Shown here one piece after another: positions 23,545 to 35,920 of a stretch of 64,000 nucleotides of DNA; positions within the stretch are counted from its first letter, which is position 1; the number at the start of each line of letters is the position of its first letter. The stretch comes from Adineta ricciae. Its lineage: Eukaryota > Rotifera > Eurotatoria > Adinetida > Adinetidae. The DNA is taken from NCBI GenBank assembly GCA_905250025.1, contig CAJNOJ010000178.1, forward strand, positions 156,564 through 220,563, written 5' to 3'. A program made the translations under genes and the position numbers. The notes beneath the pieces are model-generated. The model had not been told where the DNA came from, made no database searches, and was given only the letters and a program-made list of their open reading frames with translations.

Positions 23545-25614
23545 ACAATATGAATCTTTAGAATAAAGATAATTGAATAAATAAAAGTGTAATCACAACT
23601 TTTGCTACACCTATGTGTAACAATGACTATCCTCATTCTTTATCAGATTGACCTTTGTTTGATCTTTTCATTTGAATTGTATGACGAGTAAAGAGCAATT
23701 TTCATCGATTCTACGAATGTTATTGTTAGTATTTATTTTATTTCGAAATATATTCAAGTCTATAGCGTCATAAATCGCAATTCTCTTCTTGCAGAATGTT
23801 GATGCAATAGACAACATATTAGCAACTGTTTAAAATATTAACATTTTTATTTAACGATTTACTTTAACATATGAAATAGATTGATTATTATAGTGAATAA
23901 TTAACGATAACAAACAATATTGAGAAATGCATACATGTGCGTAGAATATTCAACACACGGGTTCGATTTTTTCCAAGATATACATTTACTTCAATATGTG
24001 CATCAACTTAGAAGATGTCGGTGAGGATGGCTGAACATATGAAAGTGTAATCAAAGATTGTTGGAAGTTCCCTAATAATTGACGAACTTCGGAAATCACT
24101 CAAGTTCAATATCAATTGTTTTTCAGAAAAGATTCTATATTTTAACATAATTCAATTATCTAATCAAACAATTTTTACATCTGAATTTCATCTGAGACAT
24201 CATTGTTTTTCTCAAAAACTGATCTCTGTATAAAGCCATGTGCAGCCTGAGAACAGCATCAGATCTTCGATACAAGGTAAATCTGGTTACATCTAAAAAT
24301 CTTCAATTTTAAGTTATTTGATTTGATTGAATTTCAATAAAAAGTTTATCTTCCATACCGATCTTTGACGTTAATTCATTCTATAAATATATTTGTTATT
24401 TTTAATTCAAAATTAAAGTTAGAATGTACAAATACTTGAATATGTATATTGTCATTTGGATTTGAGTAGTCAGTATTTGATCATTGAACAATTCTTTAAT
24501 TTTCATTTCAAAGAAAAATAATTTATTAATACGATAAAGATATGAGATTTTTTTACTATCGCAATTGCGATTTCACGAAACTTCCAGATCGTCTTATACT
24601 TATAAGTAATTCTTTCTTTTCAAATATCTTCTTATGCACGTTCTCATAAGTTTTTCAATACTCTCTTATCAAAATTCCTAAAAAACTTGTCTATCCATTG
24701 AAAGCAAACAGATTAAAGTACTTTGAACAAAATTTAATCTGGCAGTACGATATTTTGCAAGACGATACTCATATTTTACAATACCATCGGTCTCTGATAG
24801 TGTGACAAATTTGATTAAGATTCACTCTTATGACGACAAATTCTACAAGTTACAAAGAGCAACAATAAAGAGAATTGAAAGGATTGATTTCGTTGTTTCA
24901 TCACCCACGAAAAAATTTTTCGATCGAAGCCGCGGTATATCACAGTGCGAGAGGGAGTTGGTGTCAGCGGTTTAATTGAACCGCGAAAGTCAGACCTTTT
25001 ATTATGTTTTCTCACACTGGCCGAAACCGCGGTTTTTAATGGTTTTTAGAAAAAAAAAACGTAATTTACCATCACGGTAGTATATCATATCTGCCATCTA
25101 TCTCATTATCATCTACTCTCTCTGTATGATCATATCACAGCTCGATCAGTCGATTAGATACCACTTCCTATTTTTTATTCTTATTCATTTAGTTAAATTC
25201 GGACAGCTTACCTTATGATTGTAGTTCACTAATTCTATTGAACTATCTGATAATATTCATACTAAGATTGAATGAGATAGTTTATCTTATCTGTATCAAG
25301 AAACTTTCTGATTTCAATCGATATATATGGGTCTTACGAACGCGAGAGACGTCTAATAACTTCACAATTTCCCAAACTTCTCGAGATACTGACATCGACG
25401 ATAAACTATGTACTATCTAGCTGGAAGACTTCTATTTATCGCCTATACTTATGGTCAGTGATGTTTAAGTAAATAATCTACCTTTATGAATATTACACTT
25501 AGAAGACAAACATTCATTTATTAGAATCACTTAGTTGATTTAACGTGATACTGCGAGTTATTAAATGGCCTAATGAGTTGAAAGTTCATAATTTATTACA
25601 TCTGTAAATCTATA

Positions 25615-25756
25615 TTTTTTCTCTTTATTAGTATCATAAACCTTTTGATATACCTGCTCTCTTGATCTGCTCAAAAAGGTATTTTATACGTTGCAATCTG
25701 ATAAACGTTTATAAAGGTATATCAAAAGATTTATGATGCTCATAAAGGGAAAAAAT
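25615..25756. repeat. Imperfect inverted repeat, about 41-base arms
   Basis: Left arm 25615-25655 contains CATAAACCTTTTGATATACC; right arm 25715-25756 contains its near-exact reverse complement, GGTATATCAAAAGATTTATG. The match extends outward through a T-rich/A-rich end and a CTTTAT/ATAAAG block with a few mismatches. Loop about 60 bases. It could be a miniature inverted-repeat element or its relic. Confidence 0.65.
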
Positions 25757-26325
25757 GAATCTCAAAGAATTGATCAGTTTGATAAATCCTTTTGAAGGGT
25801 TTATTCTCACCACAGATTTTTTGTAGTGAAGGTCTACGTCTAAGTTTCAACAATATCATTAGATTATGATAAGTAGTTGTCTTTTACTGAAATTTGATCA
25901 ATATTTTTAACTATTTTAGAACTGAATTTTTAACAAAATACACGTATGGGATCATATTAACGTTTATCAAGTTTTTATATACCCCTAACGATGAATAGTG
26001 TCTAAATAGGTGAACTTATTTGTACAAAAGTAGTTCTTGCTTGAACTTCTTCAAGTGAAAATGGAAGACAGATAATAATAGAAGGGATGTTGAACTTATT
26101 ATAGTTTGATAAACAAAAACCAATGCGTTTATATCCTCTCGATAACTTTTTTTGATAAACCATGCCGTTTATTAACTAAGAGATGAATCGGTTTGTAATT
26201 AGATTCTTTTTTTATCGTACCGTGATTTCACGTACCGAAGTTGTTGCGATACATTTCCATAACGGAAAAATAGATGAAAAGTCTAAATAAAAACGAGAAC
26301 TAAAGTATTCTGGTAGGCCTACGAC

Positions 26326-26460
26326 AGTTCCAGTTTAGCTCATGGAACTAGAACTTTTAAGCAGTTCTAATTCAAAGGAACTGTAACTCTTCGATGGTTC
26401 TAGTTCAAAAGTACTGTGATGGCGAATAAGTTCCTACTCAAAGAACTCGAAATGAACTTG
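26326..26460. repeat. Degenerate short tandem repeat with palindromic units
   Basis: About four copies of a 30-37 base unit of the form AGTTC(C/T)-A-GTTCA-AAGGAACT, each roughly self-complementary (GTTCC...GGAAC). Divergence between copies is high. Confidence 0.45.
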
Positions 26461-27246
26461 TAGCTTGAAAAGTCTCCGATTGCGATGTTTATATCCTTTA
26501 TTCGTTACTTGATGCGCTTGATATTAAAGAGATATGTATGAGCTAATAAGAATCTTCTAGATCGTCGACTCAAACGTTATTCGATAGTCTCTAGAAAGAC
26601 AAAATTTTGCTATTCAAAAGGTCAACATTGAAATAGACGTCTGCAAATATGCATAACTCGCACGTTTTTTTTTGTTCTTTAGTCAAACAATAAGTATTGG
26701 TATTAAGAGAACTGCGTCTCCTTTTTTCGATGAAACATATCAATTTTCTATTAAAACAATCTTCTTATCGAACAAAAAACGACAGAAAAAGAAAAATCGA
26801 ACAAATTCTACTGACAGAATCTTTCGTTTTTTGTTATTTAAATCTTCTTTAATGAACTGATTTACATATTAAAAATAATTTAAAGTAAGATTGAGAAATA
26901 AAAGCGAGAAGAATTGATTTATCATGGAGAACGTTTGTCAATACTTTAGGATTCCATTTTCAATTAAATGAGAGAAGTGATCTTTTCAAATACTCCACAT
27001 TTTATCTTCTGATATTTTAATCAAATCTTTGTCAGTAATCTATGAAGAGTTTGCAAAAATGGAAACAAATAGAGTTCGATATCAAATACCGCCAAATGAT
27101 TTTGTTTCCTCTTGAACAATTCAGAAAGAAAATATCTTTTGCACTTCTTTTTTTTTGTATAACAACTGGAGAATCACATATTTTCACGTGTACATCATTT
27201 ATTTTTAGATTATTTCATTTTATCAAAATATCCAACATTAGCAGAT

Positions 27247-28260
27247 ATGCGCTTTTATAACAAATTACAAACTCATTTTTTCTCGACTTTCGTACTCAGT
27301 TTATTATTTATGTTTACCCTGGGTTATTTCATAGGATCAAGAATATATTCTTTTGGAATAACTCCCAGAACATTATATTTACCATATCCTTCAAGCATAT
27401 CTGCTTCTCTCTCTCAAAATAATGTTATAATTAGTGTTTCTCTCAACATGCCTTTGAAAATTGTTTATCGATTCGCACGATCAGCTCGCAAAAGTTGTAA
27501 TAATTGTCATATAATCATATTTCTACATAGTAAAATAATTGCAGAAGAAAGTTTTCGTCAACTTGCTCTTTTCTATTCGATTATCTTTATTCCATATGAT
27601 ACATGGATATCTTCAGATTTAAATATTCATTTGTCTTCTATTCCAACTGTTTCATTACGATGGATTATTATAAGTCAATATTTAAAACGTTTAGATGATA
27701 TAAGATCTCCATACAAATATGTTTTCATATGTGATTCACGTGATGTTATTTTTCAACGAAATATTTTTGATTATGTTAATGAATATGAAGATGGTCTCTT
27801 TGTATTTCAAGAAACTACAAAAATGAATATAAGAAAATGTAGTTATAATTCGAAATGGATTAAAGATTGTTATGGTGAAACAGAACTTAATCTTATTGGA
27901 GATCATAAAATTATTTGTGCTGGAACAATTCTTGGTTCATGGAAAGCAATAATGAATTATTTATCAATAGTAGAACAAGTGACAAGTCAAAGATATCAAC
28001 AATGTAATGATCAAGGTATTCATAATCATATTGTTTATAGAGATAAAATCAATAATACGAAAATTCATATTATTTCACATGAACATGGTTTTGTTGGAAC
28101 ATTAGGATATTCAGCAACGTTTAAAAGAAATCAATTTGGACTTATTCTTAATGAAAATGAACAAGTTTATGCTGTTATTCATCAATTTGATCGAAATAAA
28201 CAAATAACTGAGCAATTGGAAATTCAATATCAACTATGGACTGATTATAAACAAGATTAA
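27247..28260 (+). CDS. Type II membrane glycosyltransferase-like protein
   Basis: Intronless 337-residue protein. A single N-terminal membrane anchor (FFSTFVLSLLFMFTLGYFIG, about 11-30) suggests a Golgi lumenal enzyme. YKYVFICDSRDVIFQ (about 156-170) has a D-x-x-D element (Asp163/Asp166) after a hydrophobic strand, as in metal-dependent GT-A glycosyltransferases. Later segments fit the acceptor side of such folds: ICAGTILGSWKAIMNYL, with the small-residue turn typical after the DxD strand, and QCNDQGIHNHIVY. I cannot assign a CAZy family or substrate. ATG 27247 is chosen because it starts directly before the anchor. Confidence 0.66.
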   Translation: MRFYNKLQTHFFSTFVLSLLFMFTLGYFIGSRIYSFGITPRTLYLPYPSSISASLSQNNVIISVSLNMPLKIVYRFARSARKSCNNCHIIIFLHSKIIAEESFRQLALFYSIIFIPYDTWISSDLNIHLSSIPTVSLRWIIISQYLKRLDDIRSPYKYVFICDSRDVIFQRNIFDYVNEYEDGLFVFQETTKMNIRKCSYNSKWIKDCYGETELNLIGDHKIICAGTILGSWKAIMNYLSIVEQVTSQRYQQCNDQGIHNHIVYRDKINNTKIHIISHEHGFVGTLGYSATFKRNQFGLILNENEQVYAVIHQFDRNKQITEQLEIQYQLWTDYKQD

Positions 28261-29017
28261 CTTACACATCATTTCTATCTTATGATTATCGATGACTACT
28301 AAACATATATTATACTAAACATTTCTTAATATAATCATTAATCAATGATTTTATCTTATGTCATCATTACATGTTGCATTCTGTGTTAATATTAAAAGAA
28401 AACTTCATCAGACAATTAGAGTTAGATCGTTTGAAGAGTTTGTAAGCGTAATGTTCGAAGCGGATGAAAGAAACGTAAAGAGTGAATGAATGGAACTGAC
28501 GATTTGTTGAAAATAAGTCATTGGTATAAATACCACACAAAGTAAAGACACAGAGATGATGACATAAGAATAAACAAGGAAAAAAAGTGATAAAATGTAC
28601 GAAGTATGTCATCATATGTTAACAGAACAAATAACAGGTGTTGAACATATGTGAAGAATAAAGAATGAAAGACAAAGTGGATGACAGATGTTATTCTCTC
28701 ACAAAAGTGATACTTTATTTTTATTTTACTTTATATTAAAGAATTAAATATTTAAAATATCCCCTCTTTATTTGTCTAAAAAGATTTATTTTCATCTATT
28801 TGGTAAAAATATTAATAATCAATATGACAATATAGAAAATACTGATCATTATCTTTGTTCTTTTAAATCATAAATGTGATCGAACATATGAAAGTATAAT
28901 CATATCTTTTCGGAACAATGACAATGTTTATGTTTAAAATGTTTATTCTTGTATGTAAATGATCTAGAACTAAAGTGACTTTCATTTTCATCATTGACAA
29001 AGTCATTGGTTTGGCAT
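28261..29017. other. Intergenic, no gene seen
   Basis: Convergent spacer between the glycosyltransferase-like gene and the SLC6 gene. The short minus frame at 28367-28615 has no domain character. TTTATT at 28942-28947 is the likely poly(A) signal of SLC6 on minus. Confidence 0.5.
28938..29013 (+). repeat. Degenerate dispersed repeat (partner 19035-19115)
   Basis: Located in the SLC6 3' flank. See 19035-19115 for the matching words. Confidence 0.35.
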
Positions 29018-31926
29018 TTAGAACCGTGTTCGATGAATATTTTCAGAAGAGAATTCATCGTTTTCATTACTTTTCAAATAATTTGTTTGATCGATGAGAA
29101 TGATTTCGTCAATCTTTGGTTGATAACGTCCCCAACGATTCACATTTTTTGCTGGTCCCCATTGATCATCAGGTTCACTCACATAAGTTAACATTCGTAG
29201 GTAATGGGGCATTGTTCCATCACTCTTAAACAAAAAAATCAAATAAACTTGATTGATGAATTGAAAAAGTTTTACTTTATTGGTCATTTTCCATCCTTTG
29301 TAGAATTCGTAGATCATAATTAAAGGAATAAATATCAATGATGAACAAACCATTAACCATCCAAGTATATTTGCATATGCTGGATATTCATAGTTGCCAG
29401 CAGTTGGTGTTCGAAATCGAACAATCGATGAAAAGAAAACAACCTAAGTATTGAAAATTATAATACAAAATAAACGATAAATTGAAGATTACTAATGTGA
29501 TAATTGGACCAGTAATACACCAAGTGACAAACCAAAATGCTTCTAATGGTCTTTTACCTAACATCATTCGAATATCTTCCATGAAGTTATTAAATCCTAC
29601 AGAAAAGAAAAAGAAATATGATCGTGAAAAAAAGTATTCTTATCAAAATGACCATAAATATAACCAATGAGAATAAATTCAAAAAATCCACAAACATAAA
29701 CCGATAGATTAGCTGCATATTCATTCATTAAAATCTATAATCCATTGAAATTTATCACAAAAAGCGAGGAGTGAATGTTTCTTTAATACATACGAATAAA
29801 TAAATTCCACCCTAAAAAGACAAAAAGTCATCTCTTCTAATGAAAAAAAAGATCCTTTCGATTCTAGTTTTACCGGTGCGCAAATTGGCAACGCTAACAG
29901 AAAACAAAGACCACAATAACCAATTGTAACAAACATCTTATGACGACGAAGACGTTTGAATGTGTCCAATAGACCAGATATAATTACATCAGCAAAAGCG
30001 AACTAGACGAAGTCTTTCATAGAAATCGAAATTCATCAAGAAATCTTTTACTTGAGAATCAAGTCCAAGTGTTAAAAGCATAAAGAAGAAAACAACTGCC
30101 CAGAAAGGTCCACCAGGCATACTTGACAAAGCTTGAGGATAAGCAATAAAAGCTAAACCAGGTCCTGCTTTAGCTACTTGTTCAATCGGTAAACCTGTTT
30201 TAAATGACATGTAACCGATCACAGAAAAGATGGCAAAACCAGCAAAAACCTATTCATCATTATCGAACTACTATTTAAGCTAATAGAAAGTACTTACCGA
30301 AGTGAAACAATCACATGCAGTTACAAAAATACAATCTCTGAAATCGATTTATGAGTAAGAGAAGTTGTTGAATCAGATTAAGTTACCTGAGATAGTTTGC
30401 ATGAAATTTATTGAAACTTGCGTAGCCAAGAAGTGGACCAAATGCAACAGATAGAGAAAATGTTACCTAGAGATCGTTAGAATTGAATACAGTTGATCGT
30501 GTATCGCGATACACACCTGAGATGCAGCAGCAATCCAAACCTAACAAAAAAAAGGATTTTTGTCACATTACAATGTTCAATTGAACTAGTTGCATTCTCT
30601 CACATCAAATTCTTGAATTTTCTTCCAATTGGGTTTCAGATAGAACATTAGACCTGCTCGAGCGCCTAAACACATCTTTTGATATCGATTATTCTCTACA
30701 AATCAACTCAATGGTTAACCTGGTAATGTAACACCACGAATGATCAATGCAAAAATGACAACATATGGAAATAATGCTGTAAAATAAACAACCTACAATA
30801 GTAATTAGATTATTATATGAAAGAGATAAATAATCTTACCTTGCCAGATGATTTAATTCCTTGAATAATACAAAGACCAACGAGAATCCAAGCTAATAAT
30901 AAACATAGAGTCAAAGACCAGCTTGGTACACCTAAATGGTCAAGTGAATCACTCCGCCGTAACACATAATTACTAAACAGAAATTCGAGTAAATAATATT
31001 CAAGAATATTCCATATTATCACACTCGAAATATTCCTCAGGTGGAAGAATTGGAATTGTACAATTAGTCTGACGATAAAGATTGCAGAAAGATGTTGAAT
31101 TCAATAGATTTTCTGTTTCTATATGTAAATAAACAGTAGATAAAAGCTGTAAAAGAAAAAGTATGTTTTCACCTGGATTAACACATCGTTCTGTATTCCA
31201 CCAATTTCCACAATCACTCCATTGCAATTTACGTCGAAATGAAGCGAAAAAATAGAAGAGACACCAAGCAATAATAACATTATAATAGATCGATACGAGA
31301 AACGAATTTATTGCCGTTGCCCAACCGAGTCCTAAAAGAACTTCAGCAGATCTTCGAGAAAAAAAACCTCTTATATTCACCTTTGAACATTCGAGACATT
31401 TTAAAAGCAGCCGCTGATCCACTACTTGTAAATTGACCAAGCGACATTTCAAGAAAGAAAAGCGGTGTACCAATAAGAAAATAAATACAAAAATATGGAA
31501 TAATAAAAGCACCTTATTCCATGAATATTCATCAAAAGAAATGTTTCGAAAGAACAAATTTTACCTCCACCGTTTTTGAACGCTAAAGAAAAAACAAACA
31601 AAACAAGACTTTTCTCTTCTGTAAATAATAACATACCAATATATGGATATCTCCAAACATTACCAAGACCTTTTTAATATCAAAAAATAAAAAATACAAA
31701 GTCTTCTCTTCTCTTCGAAACCTTACCGATAGAACAACCAATTAGTGAAAGGAAAAATTCAATAGGTCGATCCCATTCTTCACGTTCTTCTTCCTTATTT
31801 TCCAGTATGTTCTCCTAGAATATTTCCTTCTCATACGATTGAGAATCTTTCAATTCGATTTACTTCAACCGCTTGTAAAGATTTCGTATTCGATGAAAAG
31901 CGACTTTTCAGACTATTAAACATCAT
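29018..31926 (-). CDS. SLC6-family Na+-coupled transporter (amino-acid type), many short introns
   Basis: Twelve-helix neurotransmitter:sodium symporter. The first exon (31864-31926) encodes [12 protein letters not shown] and joins through short introns to [19 protein letters not shown] and [19 protein letters not shown], the TM1 signature. Then come [16 protein letters not shown], an extracellular loop with the paired cysteines ([12 protein letters not shown]), [20 protein letters not shown] (TM4-5), [20 protein letters not shown] (TM6), and [20 protein letters not shown] with [10 protein letters not shown] (TM7-8). The C-terminal exon ends ENIHRTRF. The TM1 position that is Asp in monoamine transporters is Gly here (SIGLGNVW), so an amino-acid or osmolyte substrate is more likely. 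TM6 [10 protein letters not shown] differs from the usual FGVLIAFASY. Exons are separated by about 50-base introns; I did not resolve every boundary. Confidence 0.92.
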
Positions 31927-32921
31927 TCAATTAATCAATGTATTTTGTTTTTCTTTCAATCTCATCGATACTAACCTTTTCTTTTAATAACAGAATTGAT
32001 AAGGAAGATCAATCTCCGTTCCATGTTGTTTTTTTATACAAACAAATACCAAATATTCATATGCTTTTTTTTATCAGTGACCGTCAGACTTTTCGTCATC
32101 TAATCTCAACTTCAGTTTATTTCGACTAATCAAAATAATCAGCCACACATTCTGTAATGTTTCAATGATCAAATATGTATTTATATCACTTGTTATCAAT
32201 TATGAACAACAGAAGTCAAGGAGATTTCTTTCGTGCAGTTTTTTAAAACCTTCAGAATTTTGCAAAGTCATCTTATACATCGAACGAATATAAGTCAAGT
32301 GCCAAAAATATTCGAAACAAACATGCACATGTCAATCCGTCCCTTCTCTCTCTTTTCTCTACGCGTATATCTTCTATCATCATCAACTGCACTGATAGTG
32401 AGATTACAGGTAAGGCACTTAACTTGGAGAAGAATAAATTGAGTACAAATGTATGACATAACTAGATCAGACGAAAAATAGTTTATACCATTTTATCCCT
32501 TTGATCTTTGAGGTTTCAAATCATACACAAATATGAATCGTTAGTAGATGTATGTCGTATAATCTGTTTCATTTTTAATATGACTATTAGCATACATTCC
32601 ACGATTAATAGTATCTACTTCGTTTGATATATATTTGTTTATCTCGACGGCAGAAAGTATCATTCTATTTTTAACTGTTGTATGTGATAAGTTAGTCATC
32701 AGTTCGTTTGTGATTTATCGTAGACTATTTAAGGTGTAGTTATATAACAAATTTGTTGACTCAAATCTAATTTTTCGACGCATTTCTTGTGGATATCAAC
32801 TGAATTTTGGATACATTTATTTTAGTTAACTATATTCCACTGTGTTTATACATTCTCAAGGTAGCGTGTTATTGAAAAGAAGAGTTTTTTTTACATTTTT
32901 TAAATTTTATTGTAGAGAGAC
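31927..32921. other. Divergent intergenic region
   Basis: AT-rich spacer between SLC6 (minus) and the GH3 gene (plus), likely with both promoters. Short open frames lack domain character. Confidence 0.5.
32914..32915 (+). promoter_or_regulatory. Candidate spliced-leader acceptor before the GH3 gene
   Basis: TTTTATTGTAG ends six bases before the ATG, preceded by a long T-rich tract. No upstream exon with a donor is evident. Confidence 0.45.
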
Positions 32922-35067
32922 ATGGGTTCATTATTGTCAAAATTTCACAGTTACGTTCATCAAGATGTTTTCTTAGTTCCTTCGCATAATAATGTTTTGC
33001 TTATTATTATTTTATTTCTTGGAGTGATCACTTCATTGTTATATTTGAAATTTAATTGGAAGAAATTTATCTACATTCATATCTATAAACGTCTAATGGG
33101 TCCGAAGTGGCTAGCTTCTAATAAAGGTCCATTTGCATCGTACTATCGAAATATTCTATGCAATATGTACGAGATCAATAACAAACAATTAGCAACAATT
33201 CTTCAGAATAATTATTCATCTACTTTCTCACGAGATCATTCGATTTCATATATTCGTTCTCATTGTCCACATTCTCCTTTGCCTGCCGATGAAGGTTATA
33301 CAACAATTGATGAGTTTCGTTCAAAAGTTCCGTTGACAACGTATGATGATTATCGCAACTATATTGATCGAATGGTTGAGGAAGGAGAAAAAAACTTATT
33401 GTCTACTGATAAAATCGTTTATTTTAATACTAGTTCGGGAACTACAGGAAAGATTAAACTGATTCCAATGACAATGACAATGTTAAAAGAAACAACGAAC
33501 GCGTTTAATATTGGACTCTCTTGCATGTGGAGATCATTACCATCCTCATCCTTTCCCTATGCTAAACAACGATATTTTCAGTTATCGAGTGGAAGGAACG
33601 AATCAATGTATGACAAAACGAAAAGTGGCATTCCTCTCGGCCCTTTCAGTCAATGTTTTTCTGCAATTTCAACATTTTCCAAATATAAACCAATAACAGC
33701 TGCTGCCAATGTCATAGGACTCGATCTTGTCGAAGCAATTACAGACTTCGAGACGAATATATTTGTTCAACTTGTTTTCGCCATGACCATTTCCGATATA
33801 TATTCTTATTCAGTAACGTTTCCTCCAGCATTTATTCATACCATAAAAATGATCGAAGATTATTATGAAGAAATCAATCGATGTATCACTTCGATTGACT
33901 TCAACGATAGTTCCCTTGTTCGAAATCATATACACGATGTCAAACTTGTAACTGATTTAAATCAAGCATTGAATGAAATTATCATTGAATATGGAGGACG
34001 AAAGTATCAAACAAAAAGAACATATCATATTCAACAAGAATGTTGTAGAAAAGATGTTCCTGGTCTTCTTCATCGTTTATGGCCATCTCTGTTATTTGCA
34101 TCTACTGCGATCGGCAGTAACTATTCCATGTATAAAGAACAAATACAATTTTATTGTGGAAATAAACTTCTTTTAAGCAACTTTACTTGTTACCTTGCAA
34201 GCGAAGGATGTTTTGGATTCACTGCAAGTAATCATACGGACGAATATTTTCTCTTACCAACCTATGCATTCTTTGAATTCATCAAAGAAGAAGATATACC
34301 TAAAGTATGCCATCCATAACTCCTTCATAATTTCTTTAATATTGTTTATTTTAATGTGTTGTTTTGTTGAGGAACAACCGAAGACTCTTCTTATGTCGGA
34401 AATTGAGCCTGGAAATCGATATGAAATGGTTTGTACAACTCCTGCAGGACTTATTCGATATCGAATGGGTGATGTGATTACTTGTACACGATTTCTTACT
34501 CACAGTAATGATCTAGTCGCATTACCAGCTGAACCAAAGGAAATACCTCGAATTCCTCTTATTTCAATCGCATGTCGTATTGGATGTTTAGACATATATG
34601 GAGAGAAAACTAGTGAACGACATGTACTGAATGCTATAATGAAAGTAATTCAACAATGGAAAGAACAAGGATTTCATGTTGGTCTTCATGATTTTACTTC
34701 ATATACAAAGATTGAAGGTCTTTCGGTCTGTTATGTCGTATTTATCGAACTGATAGACGAAAAATGTCATGATAAAAATTGTACAGTCGTTGATAATCAA
34801 TTTAAAATGCTCCAAGATATTGTTAGTAACGAAGTTGATCGGCAGCTTTGTATAGAAAATCAAGTGTATGAAAGCTATCGACAGATTGGGAAACTTGGTC
34901 CACTTATGTGTATTCTTGTTCAATATGGAACGTTCTCTACTTTTTTAAATAAGGAATTGATCACTGATCAAATTAGTCCTGTTCAAATCAAACCTCGTCG
35001 ATTTCTGAGAAATGATAAACATATTCAATTCTTCTATGAACATCAAATTATAGATTGTACTGTTTAA
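32922..35067 (+). CDS. GH3-family acyl-adenylate amide synthetase, membrane-anchored
   Basis: 692 residues from exons 32922-34304 and 34372-35067 (67-base intron). GH3 enzymes adenylate a carboxylic acid and transfer it to an amino acid or amine (plant auxin/jasmonate conjugation; a divergent GHDC protein in vertebrates). The three nucleotide motifs are recognisable: YFNTSSGTTGKIKLIP (167-182), LASEGCFGF (425-433, in place of the usual Y-x-ASEG), and IRYRMGDV (489-496), with the C-terminal cap after it. RVGCLD-like SIACRIGCLDIYGEKTSE matches the late family segment. A hydrophobic helix at about 23-42 precedes the domain, so it is probably tethered to a membrane. The acyl substrate is unknown. 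It is followed by the fusion gene in the same orientation, 853 bases downstream. Confidence 0.88.
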
Positions 35068-35179
35068 ATGCTGCTTTTTTTTCGTTCAATAACACAATCG
35101 ATGGTATTGGAATCAGAATTCGAGTCATTTATCAATACACCAAATCGTACACTTTTGATTGTATTTGAAATATTTTTTA

Positions 35180-35185
35180 AATAAA
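35180..35185 (+). terminator. Poly(A) signal of the GH3 gene
   Basis: AATAAA about 113 bases after the stop codon. Confidence 0.5.
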
Positions 35186-35915
35186 CCAAATCAATGAAAA
35201 CATTCTTAATAGCTATACAAATTGTAAATTTATTCTTGTTCAGTACAATTCTATCATTGGAGAAACTAAAATATGTAACACTATTGTTCTATACATATAT
35301 GAGAATGAAGGTAAATAATTGACCACGTTAATAAAAGTCTCGTGGTTTCTGTTGAAATATATACGATAGGACAATAATTTATATTTACTCTCATCACAGT
35401 CATTTTCTATCTCAAAGAAATATTCTATTTTAATATACAACAAAACCAATAAATACATCATAAAAAAATTAATTGAGAAGAATCTCTTTGAAAATCTAAT
35501 CTTTCGTAATTGACCTTAAAAGTGCATCAAAGTTTATATATATGCCTGTTTATAGTCCAACTAATACAAATATTTTCCGCGATATACTGTATGAGTCATG
35601 TAACTATTTGTTCTCTTCCCTTTTTATTTGAGACGAATCCATCGAGTATAATATCGCATATGACGATGAAAACATCTTGACTCATTGAGAACCTATGCCA
35701 ACTGGTAATTCCACGTCAGTATACAAATACAGTCTTTATTCTGACTTATTTAAGTATGAAATTTAATTTCGTATATAAATGAATCGATTGGTAGAAAAAA
35801 GAAAAACATGAATGTCGAGTAGATGTCATATTGAGAAAAAGTTTTTATGCGCATTTATCTCACAACAAGATAACATTCTATTGGAACAAATGAAGATATG
35901 TTGATTTTTCTTTGT

Positions 35916-35917
35916 AG
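35916..35917 (+). promoter_or_regulatory. Candidate spliced-leader acceptor before the fusion gene
   Basis: TTTTTCTTTGTAG ends three bases before the start ATG, a strong 3' splice site with no visible partner exon. Confidence 0.5.
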
Positions 35918-35920
35918 ATA

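Larger units (their letters stand above)
23493..27246. other. Intergenic, 3.7 kb, repeats but no convincing gene
   Basis: AT-rich region. It holds the poly(A) signal of the upstream gene, an inverted repeat at 25615-25756, a degenerate repeat at 26326-26460, and a short GC-richer island near 24920-25035 with small palindromes such as CGGTT-TAATTG-AACCG. Open frames near 24815-25015 and 26672-26860 have no domain-like character. Confidence 0.5.
35068..35920. other. Intergenic between GH3 and fusion gene
   Basis: AT-rich spacer with the GH3 poly(A) signal and the promoter region of the fusion. The short minus frame at 35240-35461 shows no domain. Confidence 0.5.

Noticed and set aside
23940-23990. 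GGGTTCGATT resembling a tRNA T-loop
   Set aside because: No acceptor stem, anticodon or D-arm could be paired around it.
24920-25035. GC-richer patch with small palindromes as a possible gene or element
   Set aside because: Too short and no repeat partner seen; noted only in the intergenic entry.
26672-26860. 62-codon Lys-rich open frame
   Set aside because: A-rich low complexity without domain or conserved context.
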